A stretch of DNA of 64,000 nucleotides from Opitutaceae bacterium (lineage in GTDB: Bacteria; Verrucomicrobiota; Verrucomicrobiia; Opitutales; Opitutaceae), in assembly GCA_028284385.1 (NCBI GenBank), contig JANQRT010000053.1, forward strand, positions 38,450 through 102,449, in the 5' to 3' direction. Numbering within the stretch: the first letter of the stretch is position 1; the number at the start of each line of letters is the position of its first letter. Under the pieces are notes generated by a model. The model made no database searches, was not told where the DNA came from, and saw only the letters and a program-made list of their open reading frames with translations. Both the position numbers and the translations under genes were made by a program. Positions 25,163 to 32,727 of this stretch are shown piece after piece.

Positions 25163-26701
25163 TCACTCACGAGTATCCATAAATTGGGCCCAAAGCCTTT
25201 TTCCGATCCAGCATTCCAAAACGACGTTTTCACGAAGCCCATGATATTCCACAATATGGGTTTCAAAGAGAGGATCAGAAGAGGCCTCTCGGCTGGAAGC
25301 AGGTTTTATCACGACCTCCAGATTCGGAACCTCGTCTCCCTCCGACCAATAGCCAATCGTACCGCTACTCCTCCAATACCAAGCCAAGGGCCAAGCCGTT
25401 TCGTCGCCTACAACGGCCACCTCCAATGGCGATGTCTGGTCGAGCTCTTCCAAAGTCTCCAGTCGGTCGATCAACTTTTGAAATTGGGAAGAGGTATGCT
25501 GATAGATATACGGATTTCGCGAATCGCTCGCATAGCGCTTGGCTTGTGCCGCAAGGGCGGCTTGTTCATAAACCAGAAATAATGAAAATATCACGATAAT
25601 CGTAATCTGCCATTTTTCGCGAAATAGGGTTGTGAGGGAAACGATGAAATAGGCTGCCGCGAGGCAGAAGCTCGCGTAGCTGGTCAACATCAGCCAGGGA
25701 GTCTTATAGGGTATCAAAGAATACACTACAAAACAGATAAAACCGTACAGAATCAGTAATTGAAGCGATCTCTCCAAATCGGAGCTCGATTTCCTTACAA
25801 GCGATACTCCTAGACCCAAAAAGGCGACAATCAGGAACATGAGCTCTCCCCAGGAAGCGCCCTCCGCGACATGCGGCCAGAACAGGGATAGGTAGTAGAG
25901 CCAAGGCTTCTCGTGCCCTTGGCCTTCAGCCCGTTCGACAAACAGAAACAGCGAGCGGACACTGTCCAGCAATCCATCGAAATGAGTGAAAAAGGACGAG
26001 AAAAGCACCACCCATACGAACCCGAAGGAGAGCAATGCGGTCCCTAGAAGTCTCCAGTCAAACTGCTTCGAGAGCTTGAATTCCCCTCTTCTTCTCCATG
26101 CGATAAACTGAATCGCCACTGCGATGCAGAAGAAGTGGATGACAGACGTTTCCTTAGTAGCGAACAGGAGTCCGGCAGCTAGACCCAAGCAAATGGCGAC
26201 TACTCGACTCGGCTGAAACCAGTATTGGTTCGCGAAATACAGAGTCACGAAACCGAGAAAGACAAAAAGGCTCTCCTGGACGAAATAGGATCCGTAAATA
26301 ATCGGGAAAGGCGAAAAGGCGAAAAGGGCCACGGCCAAAAGTAGCGTGTAATCGCAACGCCGATTCCAAGCCAGCAGGAGCACCATTAGCGCCGCGCCCG
26401 AGATGATAGGCAGCCATCGCGTGTTCTGATCGTCGAGTTGATCAGGCTCTATGCCGGCCAATCGATTGAGAAACGCGGCGAAATAGTACAAGGTTGGTCC
26501 ATGCTTATCGACGGGATCGTATTGATAGTCTCCCGTCTCCATCAACGTCCAAAGCTGATAGGCTTGAACCGCCTCGTCTGAATGCATAATGCGTGCATTC
26601 GAAAATTGGATACGCTGCCATAATCCAATCGCTAGAATGCCAACCGCCAAGAAGGAAAAGACGACGCAGATCAAGCGCGGATTATTGAGATTGGAGAGCA
26701 T
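25163..26701 (-). CDS. Membrane glycosyltransferase, Agl23-like (TIGR03663 type)
   Basis: The 512-residue protein has about eleven hydrophobic segments. An early extracytoplasmic loop carries MHSDEAVQAYQLWTL followed by YQYDPVDKHGPTLYYF. The D-E near the end of the first helix is the catalytic acidic pair of GT39/GT-C enzymes, and H-G-P-T-L-Y-Y is characteristic of the archaeal Agl23-type flippase-associated family. The C-terminal 120 residues are soluble and extracytoplasmic. It probably transfers a sugar from a polyprenyl-phosphate donor, which fits the neighbouring ALG5/DPM-like transferase. It is the first gene of the minus-strand cluster. Confidence 0.82.
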   Translation of the reverse strand: MLSNLNNPRLICVVFSFLAVGILAIGLWQRIQFSNARIMHSDEAVQAYQLWTLMETGDYQYDPVDKHGPTLYYFAAFLNRLAGIEPDQLDDQNTRWLPIISGAALMVLLLAWNRRCDYTLLLAVALFAFSPFPIIYGSYFVQESLFVFLGFVTLYFANQYWFQPSRVVAICLGLAAGLLFATKETSVIHFFCIAVAIQFIAWRRRGEFKLSKQFDWRLLGTALLSFGFVWVVLFSSFFTHFDGLLDSVRSLFLFVERAEGQGHEKPWLYYLSLFWPHVAEGASWGELMFLIVAFLGLGVSLVRKSSSDLERSLQLLILYGFICFVVYSLIPYKTPWLMLTSYASFCLAAAYFIVSLTTLFREKWQITIIVIFSLFLVYEQAALAAQAKRYASDSRNPYIYQHTSSQFQKLIDRLETLEELDQTSPLEVAVVGDETAWPLAWYWRSSGTIGYWSEGDEVPNLEVVIKPASSREASSDPLFETHIVEYHGLRENVVLECWIGKRLWAQFMDTRE

Positions 26702-26766
26702 CCGAACAGGCTAGTGAGAGAAGCCCAAAAGTTAAGGATATTTATATTTGAGGAATCCGGGAAAGT

Positions 26767-26795
26767 AAAAAGCCCGAGGCGCTGATCCCCGGGCT
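26767..26795 (-). terminator. Rho-independent terminator of the DUF1080-DoxX-Gfo/Idh-discoidin operon
   Basis: The inverted repeat AGCCCGAGG / CCCCGGGCT (one mismatch in nine, seven-base loop) is followed on the minus strand by five T. It lies 27 bases after the stop of the discoidin-like gene. Confidence 0.72.
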
Positions 26796-26822
26796 CGACA
26801 AATGAGTATGAAAGCCAATCGG

Positions 26823-27473
26823 CTATTTGCCAAAAACTTCGACTTCTATGTAATGATTCATCTCATTGCTCGTATTGCCTGACGAATACAAGCGCACATA
26901 GCGTCCTTTCACCTTACCCGCGTCGATGAGCTTCCCCTTGTTGGTTTCAAGATAGGCATATCCGCCCCCCTTACCGAAATCCGAGGAATTGTCGTGATCG
27001 TTGTTGAAAATGGTCTTCACTCCGGACTCGAAGCTCTCGTCGTCTGAAATCTGAACGATTACATCATGATAGGCTCGCTTCTGGGCATGGTAATGCCAAA
27101 TCGCTACCGCATAAATCTCGGCCGAAGCTTCCAGGTCTATTTGAGCCCACTGCAATCCAGGAGCGAGTTCAACAAAGTAGCCTTCTTCCGACTCCTTGTC
27201 GCCGTCGGTTATATAATCAAGATCCCCGATAATCGGAAAATCGTCGCTGGAAGTGACTGATTTGCCATCGGCAAGATTAGAAACCCCTTCAGGAACCATG
27301 ATGACCGGCGGAAGCGTATCGAGCGGCTCGAGGTGAGGCAGGTTAACGGCAACGGGAGTGCCAATGAGAAACGGCGGCGGGTATTCGATCTTGAGCTCCG
27401 TTTCATGATGTCCTGAAAACCCTGGTAGCGTTAGGAGGAAGATGGTGGCAAGGGATGTGATTGATTTCTTCAT
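26823..27473 (-). CDS. Exported discoidin (F5/8 type C)-like protein
   Basis: The ATG at 27473 gives 216 residues with a clear signal peptide (MKKSITSLATIFLLTLPGFSG). The open frame continues far upstream, but that part lies antisense-like inside the Gfo/Idh gene and is basic, Ser/Arg-rich and not protein-like. The mature part has GKSVTSSDDFPIIGDLDYITDGD, GLQWAQIDLEASAEIYAVAIWHYH and GRYVRLYSSGNTSN. This is the jelly-roll pattern of F5/8 type C or related carbohydrate-binding domains. It closes the operon that begins with DUF1080 at 30590, so binding of a sugar substrate in the periplasm is plausible. Confidence 0.75.
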   Translation of the reverse strand: MKKSITSLATIFLLTLPGFSGHHETELKIEYPPPFLIGTPVAVNLPHLEPLDTLPPVIMVPEGVSNLADGKSVTSSDDFPIIGDLDYITDGDKESEEGYFVELAPGLQWAQIDLEASAEIYAVAIWHYHAQKRAYHDVIVQISDDESFESGVKTIFNNDHDNSSDFGKGGGYAYLETNKGKLIDAGKVKGRYVRLYSSGNTSNEMNHYIEVEVFGK

Positions 27474-27534
27474 ACGTGTAGAATTGTCTTTGTTCGAATT
27501 CCTTGTTAGACGAGCGGGGCAATCGAAATATTCA

Positions 27535-28875
27535 TTAAACTTCGAAATCCGTTTCGGAAAACTCGAGGGTTTTGCGGGCGTCGATGGCCTCGTTGACCTT
27601 GAAAATCGCCATTTCGCTCTTGAAGCTGTGCTCGCCATCGGAGTTGAGCTTGGCCTTACCGTGAATCGCGCTGAAGAAGTTTTCCAAGTGAGGCGTGTGA
27701 GGCTTCTTGTCGAGAACGATCGGAATATCATAGACATCAGGCGGAGCCGATTCGCGAACGTCGACTTTGGTGACGACTTTTTGAGCGGCCGCTTCCTCTT
27801 TGCGTATGAAGCCTTTCTTGGCCCAATCGTCCCATTCGGGAGCGCCGGATTCGCGATACATCTTGGTGAAGGATGGATTTTCCGAGATTCGCAGGGCTCC
27901 TTCGTCCCCCATGAAATACTCGAAGTAGCCTCCACCTGCCCCTGTAGTCGCCAGCGTCTGGTAAAACGCTCGGGCAGGACCTTCTGGCGTGTCGTATTCG
28001 TAGAGCACCATCACATTGTCGTACCACTCGCGATCCTTGTAGTAGTCGCGTCCGCCGCTAGCCAGAACGCTCTTTGGATAGGCATCGAAGAACCAGTTGA
28101 AAATATCGATCTGATGAGAGCCTAGATCGGCGATCGGGCCGCCTCCCAAGTCCTTGAACCAGCGCCAATTAAGGAACTGCTCCATGTTGACGTATCCATT
28201 TTTCTCGAGCATCGCCTGGTCGACGTAGATCTTAGGATTCACGTCGGTAAATTCTTTGGCGGAGCGATTCCACTGTCCATTGGCCGTCGTGTAGCGCCCC
28301 AAGAGCTTGGCTCGCTTTACCAGGTTGTAGTAGGCATGCAGATACCGAGGATTGCTACGACGCTGGTGTCCGATCTGCAGCAGCTTGCCGGTCTTTTTGG
28401 CCGTGTTGACCATGGAACGGGCTTCCTCGACCGTGCGCGCCATCATTTTCTCGCAATAGACATGCAGACCGGCTTCCAGACAGGCGTTGGTGTGGCGAGC
28501 ATGCCAGAAATCGGGTGTCGAGATGATGACCGCATCAAGATCCGTCTCGGCGGCCAGCATTTCCTCGTAGTCGAAATACCACTTCAAGTCGGGACTGTCC
28601 TTGCGCAGGACGCTGCGACACTTGCCGATGCTGTATTTCCAGATGTCGCAAACCGCCTTCACATGGAAGGGACGGTCCGTGATATCGAGCATCGAATTGA
28701 GAAGGACTTCTCCTTGTCGACCGTAGCCCAGCAAGGCGATATTGATCTTCTCGTTCGGCGATACCGACTGCGCCTTCATGATGGAAGGAGCGAGTAGAAT
28801 GCCGCCACTGGCTAGAGCACCCGTCTTCAGAAAGTTGCGACGATTGATAGTTGAGGTTTGCGAGGTATCGTTCAT
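27535..28875 (-). CDS. Gfo/Idh/MocA family oxidoreductase with Tat signal
   Basis: The 446-residue protein starts with a twin-arginine signal (INRRNFLKTGALASGGILLA, Arg12-Arg13). The Rossmann motif IALLGYGRQGE follows, then DAVIISTPDFWHA and the conserved E-K in VYCEKMMAR. The catalytic-domain blocks LGRYTTANGQW, GGGPIADLGSHQIDIFNW and a YKDREWYDNVM loop follow. This group oxidises sugars or glycosides at C3 in the periplasm with bound NAD(P). Placement beside DUF1080 fits the keto-glycoside cleavage scheme known for this pair. The gene is followed by a discoidin-like gene and preceded by a DoxX-like gene, all on the same strand. Confidence 0.9.
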   Translation of the reverse strand: MNDTSQTSTINRRNFLKTGALASGGILLAPSIMKAQSVSPNEKINIALLGYGRQGEVLLNSMLDITDRPFHVKAVCDIWKYSIGKCRSVLRKDSPDLKWYFDYEEMLAAETDLDAVIISTPDFWHARHTNACLEAGLHVYCEKMMARTVEEARSMVNTAKKTGKLLQIGHQRRSNPRYLHAYYNLVKRAKLLGRYTTANGQWNRSAKEFTDVNPKIYVDQAMLEKNGYVNMEQFLNWRWFKDLGGGPIADLGSHQIDIFNWFFDAYPKSVLASGGRDYYKDREWYDNVMVLYEYDTPEGPARAFYQTLATTGAGGGYFEYFMGDEGALRISENPSFTKMYRESGAPEWDDWAKKGFIRKEEAAAQKVVTKVDVRESAPPDVYDIPIVLDKKPHTPHLENFFSAIHGKAKLNSDGEHSFKSEMAIFKVNEAIDARKTLEFSETDFEV

Positions 28876-28887
28876 GGGAAAAAGCGA

Positions 28888-29427
28888 TTAAAGTTTATTG
28901 ACAAAGGCGTAACGGTTATGTTTCGCCAACATAAGACCAGCCACTACGAGAGCGATGTGCATTCCAAGCCAGGCGATGCCGGCATCTTGCTTCAGGAGAA
29001 TCAAGCCAGCCGTTAGACTGCAGTAGACCAGTCCGGAAACGAAAAGGGAAACCCGGGTATAGATCCCGGCTAGGAGCGTGATGCCGAGCCCGATCAGCAG
29101 ATAGCCCAGAACCCCGCCATACAAGGACAAGGCCCAACCGGGAATCAGCGGCTCTTCGAGAAACTTCTCCATTAGCGGCTCTGGAATTCCATGGTAATGC
29201 TCGAATCCATACTCCTTCACCTTCACTTCCGTAACCAAACCGGGAATGGCAATGCCACCTTCCTCCACGTCCATCGGCACTTCCTTGGAAACGGTAGCCG
29301 AAAACTTTTCGATGCCAGTAAGAAGCGAACGCAGACCAAGCCAAACTCTGAGTACGAGAAATGCGAATGTGGCGCTAAGGGCGTCTTGAGGATCAGGGGA
29401 TTCGGTGGAGTTACTTGGGTCGCTCAT
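28888..29427 (-). CDS. DoxX-like membrane protein
   Basis: The product is 179 residues from MSDPSNSTESPDPQ, with a GGA six to nine bases upstream; an ATG 15 bases upstream would add MIGNP. Four membrane segments are visible: TFAFLVLRVWLGLRSLLTG, a central LSLYGGVLGYLLIGLGITLLA, SLFVSGLVYCSLTAGLILL and LGMHIALVVAGLMLAKHNRY. The layout is that of the DoxX/DoxD group. A periplasmic loop of about 60 residues lies between helices one and two. Its partner is probably the Gfo/Idh enzyme encoded 12 bases downstream, perhaps as a quinone or electron link, which is inference. Confidence 0.72.
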   Translation of the reverse strand: MSDPSNSTESPDPQDALSATFAFLVLRVWLGLRSLLTGIEKFSATVSKEVPMDVEEGGIAIPGLVTEVKVKEYGFEHYHGIPEPLMEKFLEEPLIPGWALSLYGGVLGYLLIGLGITLLAGIYTRVSLFVSGLVYCSLTAGLILLKQDAGIAWLGMHIALVVAGLMLAKHNRYAFVNKL

Positions 29428-29516
29428 AGGATTTCCGATCATGCAGTATTGGCTAAGTTTTGGAAAGCAATGTTTTTCACACTCGTGTTAGCATACTAGT
29501 TGGCAAAGCTCGAACA

Positions 29517-30590
29517 CTATCGAAAATCGACCAGATCCGCTAGTTCGAGGTCAGGATGTTTCTGCAGATCCACCGCCCAGATATTGCGAAACTGGATGAA
29601 ATGCTGATGGTCCTGTAGCCAGATCATGGTGGCTCCGGTCGGCTCTGCCTCGGAAGAGGGACGCGTTTGCTTGGGAATGGGCTGATCTCGATGGATGAGG
29701 ACGCCGTTATGATAGACGGTTATCATTGCTGGACGCGTTTTTCGTTTCGCTTGGTCGAAAACCGGAGCCTTGAAAAGAATATCGTAAGTCTGCCAGCTCT
29801 CGGGCGGATAGGAAGCGTTTACCATGGGAGCTGACGATCGATAGAGCGATCCACACTCGTTCCAGAGTCCATCTAGATTATAGCTATCCAGGATCTGCAC
29901 TTCGTAATTATGCCTCACGAAAACGCCGCTGTTGGAGCGTCCTTGACCTCTATTTCCGGGTTCGGAAGGCAACTTGAATTCCAGATGCAGAAACAGATCT
30001 TGGTATTTTCTCTTCGTAGCAACATTGTGTTTGGGCTGACCCTTTTTGGCAGGGACGCTTTCCATGGCATTCCCATCAACCAGGCGCCAAACCATCTCTC
30101 GATCTGCCTCAAGGTAGTTTTGCAAATCCGCCTCTCTAGGATCGAAGAGGACCCATTCGGAAAGGTCCGTACCATCGAAAAGAATGTCGGCTTGCGGGGG
30201 CGGCTTCGCTCCGGCAGTCGGCGATTTTCTGGAAACCTTCAGCAACTCGAACCGCGTAGGCTTGCCTCGCCAGTCCAGTTCCCCGCTTAAGGCTACCGAA
30301 CTAAGAAGTCCGCTGGAGCTATCGGTCTTGAATCTCGCGATCGCTCCCTCTTGCTTGGCCGTCGCCTGTAGCCATGTTTCGGTTCGCTGGTCGAACACAG
30401 GGAAAAGTCGAACCTTGTACTCGCCATCGCCAAGAGCCGAAACCTGAGCCACGCACTGGGTCTTTGAATTGTTGAGAAGATTACCCTCGAAGTCGCCAAT
30501 CAAGGCGAGTTCATCGGCTTGGATGGCTACGGTTAGAAAAAGGGGAAGAAACAGGAATCGAATCAGCTGGGAATTTGATGAACTACTCAT
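29517..30590 (-). CDS. DUF1080 / 3-keto-disaccharide hydrolase family protein, exported (paralogue of 20669-21715)
   Basis: The 357-residue protein has a signal peptide (LIRFLFLPLFLTVAIQA). An N-terminal beta domain begins ELALIGDFEGN, and the DUF1080 jelly roll runs from about residue 135 (ADILFDGTDLSEWVLF). KYQDLFLHLEFKLPSEP, GRSNSGVFVRHNYEVQILDS and SWQTYDILF are the typical blocks. It shares the same two-part architecture and many identical motifs with the earlier copy, so both likely come from one duplication. It is the first gene of the minus-strand operon running to the discoidin-like gene. Confidence 0.88.
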   Translation of the reverse strand: MSSSSNSQLIRFLFLPLFLTVAIQADELALIGDFEGNLLNNSKTQCVAQVSALGDGEYKVRLFPVFDQRTETWLQATAKQEGAIARFKTDSSSGLLSSVALSGELDWRGKPTRFELLKVSRKSPTAGAKPPPQADILFDGTDLSEWVLFDPREADLQNYLEADREMVWRLVDGNAMESVPAKKGQPKHNVATKRKYQDLFLHLEFKLPSEPGNRGQGRSNSGVFVRHNYEVQILDSYNLDGLWNECGSLYRSSAPMVNASYPPESWQTYDILFKAPVFDQAKRKTRPAMITVYHNGVLIHRDQPIPKQTRPSSEAEPTGATMIWLQDHQHFIQFRNIWAVDLQKHPDLELADLVDFR

Positions 30591-30746
30591 TTGCGAACTG
30601 GGGGCCGTTTATTGGAATGTCTTCTACTATTTCTAGTAAAGTATGTCGAGAAGCTGACAGCATCTTATTTGGCAAAGCTCTTCCAACACGGATAGGGAAA
30701 AAATCCTTTCACGCTATTGCCAAGGCCGGAAAGGAACTCCTAGATC

Positions 30747-31919
30747 GTGCCCCGTATGATCACTCTGAAGTACGGTACGAATCCCCACCAAACCGAAGGC
30801 CGCGTCGAGCTGCCTGATCCGTCCCCCCTCAAGCTTCTCAACGGACCGCTCGGCTACATCAATGTGCTGGACGCGCTGACCTCCTGGCAGTTGGTACGCG
30901 AGCTCAAGGAAGCCACTGGCAAAGCTTCCGCCGCTTCCTACAAGCATGTCAGCCCAGCCGGAGCGGCCATCGCCAAGCCGATCGATGAGGCCTTCAAGGA
31001 ATCCCAATTTCTCAAGCATACCGACTTCTCCCCCGTCGCCAGCGCCTATGTCAGGGCGAGGGGAGGGGACCGTCTCTGCTCTTTCGGCGACGTTCTAGCC
31101 GTCAGCGATACGGTCGACGTCAGCCTGGCTCAATTCCTCCGCACTGAAGTCTGCGATCTGATCATCGCTCCCGATTACGAACCGGAAGCCCTGGAAATTC
31201 TGAAAAAGAAACGCAAAGGCAACTTTACGGTTCTGCAAATCGATTACGATTTCATGCCTTCAGGCATCGAGAGTCGCGAGATCTTTGGCATCACGGTGAA
31301 GCAGACGCGTAACAGCCGTTTGTATACGAAAGACGATTTGCAAAACGTCGTATCCAAAAATACAGACATTTCCCAAGAAGTTATCGAAACGCTCTTGGTC
31401 GCGGCCATTTCCCTCAAATACACCCAATCGAATTCCATCAGCGTGGCCTACGATGGCCAAATCATCGGCATGGGAGCCGGCCAGCAGTCCCGCATCCACT
31501 GCACGCGACTGGCCTGCGACAAGGCTGATAAGTGGCTCCTGCAGAGGCATCCCAAAGTACGTGGACTTCAATTCAAGGAGGGAACCAAAAAGGTAGATAA
31601 GACCAATCTGATCGACCAGTATCTCCTTTGGGACTCGCTCAGCTCGCAGGAAGAGGAAATGATGTTGAACGGATTCGCGGAAAAGCCGGAACCGATTACC
31701 CGAGAAGAGCGATCGCAGTGGAACCGACAATTCCAAGGCATCTGCCTCGGTTCCGATGCCTACATTCCATTTCGCGACAACATCGACCGAGCCAATCGCT
31801 CCAATGTCCAGCACGTCGTCGAAACCGGGGGCTCAATGCGTTCACCCGACATCATCGAAGCCTGTAATGGCTACAACATGACACTCACCCACACCGGCAT
31901 CCGCAGCTTCCTGCATTAG
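30747..31919 (+). CDS. purH: AICAR formyltransferase (PurH-like, transformylase domain only)
   Basis: The 390-residue enzyme starts with GTG, supported by an AAGGA element about 11 bases upstream; an ATG nine bases further in is an alternative. LKYGTNPHQ opens the transformylase fold. The catalytic Lys66-His67 lies in SYKHVSPAGAAI, matching the K-H-x-x-P-x-G motif. IHCTRLACDKADKWLL and DAYIPFRDNIDRA are further conserved blocks. The N-terminal IMP cyclohydrolase (MGS-fold) domain of the usual 510-530 residue PurH is absent. A separate cyclohydrolase must exist elsewhere. This is an established alternative form, not a truncation. Confidence 0.88.
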   Translation: MPRMITLKYGTNPHQTEGRVELPDPSPLKLLNGPLGYINVLDALTSWQLVRELKEATGKASAASYKHVSPAGAAIAKPIDEAFKESQFLKHTDFSPVASAYVRARGGDRLCSFGDVLAVSDTVDVSLAQFLRTEVCDLIIAPDYEPEALEILKKKRKGNFTVLQIDYDFMPSGIESREIFGITVKQTRNSRLYTKDDLQNVVSKNTDISQEVIETLLVAAISLKYTQSNSISVAYDGQIIGMGAGQQSRIHCTRLACDKADKWLLQRHPKVRGLQFKEGTKKVDKTNLIDQYLLWDSLSSQEEEMMLNGFAEKPEPITREERSQWNRQFQGICLGSDAYIPFRDNIDRANRSNVQHVVETGGSMRSPDIIEACNGYNMTLTHTGIRSFLH

Positions 31920-31941
31920 AAAATCAAAAAGAGTTATTTGA

Positions 31942-32037
31942 AACCACGGATAGACACAGATCCACGCGGATATTGTGATCGATAAACAGTAAAGCCCATT
32001 TGAAAAAATCCGTGCTTATCCGTGTTAATCCGCGGTT
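31942..32037. repeat. Imperfect palindromic intergenic element
   Basis: The arms AACCACGGATAGACACAGAT (left) and its counterpart ending CCGTGTTAATCCGCGGTT (right) pair over about 30 bases with roughly eight mismatches. Each arm contains three roughly ten-base units of the ACNCGGAT kind, so the element is also internally repetitive. It fills the whole gap between purH and the GNAT gene. The shape is that of a REP/MITE-like dispersed intergenic repeat. Confidence 0.6.
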
Positions 32038-32049
32038 CCAAAATGAAAC

Positions 32050-32478
32050 ATGTCCATCCAAATACACAGAGCGAGTAGGGCGGATGCCTACGATCTGGCT
32101 AAGCTCAATCGGGCTTTCAACGAGGTCGATACTCCCGTGTCCTGGATCGAAGAATCCCTGAGCAGCCCGCGATCGCCGGAAATCGTTCTGATCGCTCGTT
32201 CAGGCGGCAACGCGGTTGGTTTCGGCTGTCTGATGATCTGGTATTCGTTTTGTTATGAAAAACCGGAAGGAGAGATTAGTGAACTGTTTGTAGTGGAATC
32301 TCACCGACATCAAGGTATCGGCAAACGCTTGGTCGAGCAGCTTCTCAAAGAAGCCCAAGCCTTCGGCCTATCCGAAATCCACGTCATGACCGGCAGCAAG
32401 AACGAAGCCGGACAAGCCTTTTACGAAGCCCTTGAATTCCAAAAGAACGACGACCTAGTTTTTTCCAGATCAATTTAA
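32050..32478 (+). CDS. GNAT family N-acetyltransferase
   Basis: The 142-residue protein has the GNAT layout: IQIHRASRADAYDLAKLN at the start, EGEISELFVVESHRHQGIGK carrying the acetyl-CoA motif A (R-x-x-G-x-G/A, here R-H-Q-G-I-G-K), and IHVMTGSKNEAGQAFYEALEF for motif B. The length is normal. It has no partner gene. The acceptor substrate is unknown. Confidence 0.9.
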   Translation: MSIQIHRASRADAYDLAKLNRAFNEVDTPVSWIEESLSSPRSPEIVLIARSGGNAVGFGCLMIWYSFCYEKPEGEISELFVVESHRHQGIGKRLVEQLLKEAQAFGLSEIHVMTGSKNEAGQAFYEALEFQKNDDLVFSRSI

Positions 32479-32527
32479 TAGAGTAGGTCATCGCTCCTGA
32501 CTGTCGCTAGATTTCGCTTCGCGAAAA

Positions 32528-32634
32528 CAGGATGGCTCCTACGTCGCCAGCAGGATTTTAAAGAAGTCTTAAGAAGCATGTTGGCGAAGCCATCCTGCCT
32601 CCGCACTAGTCCGCCGTAGCTCTGGCGTAGGAGG
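32528..32634. repeat. Composite palindromic intergenic element
   Basis: Two inverted repeats lie in tandem. The first is CAGGATGGCT with AGCCATCCTG about 50 bases on, with extra pairing TCGCCA/TGGCGA inside. The second is CCTCCGC with GGAGG around an inner CGCC/GGCG stem. Together they fill most of the gap before the gamma-glutamyltranspeptidase-like gene. Neither has a T-run of the terminator kind, so a dispersed repeat is the more likely reading. Confidence 0.5.
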
Positions 32635-32727
32635 GAAGGGGAATCAAGTGAGCCCTCAAAGAAGGGCGAACGTTGATTAATTAAGCTTTTCTTGTGCGAA
32701 TCGGATCGCTGGCGGGTACTTAGAAGT

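Noticed and set aside
27474..27935. N-terminal extension of the discoidin-like gene
   Set aside because: It lies inside the Gfo/Idh gene in another frame and is Ser/Arg-rich; the signal peptide marks the true start at 27473.
30747..31919. PurH as a truncated gene
   Set aside because: A transformylase-only PurH of about 390 residues is an established form with an intact catalytic Lys-His; no cyclohydrolase remnant lies upstream.
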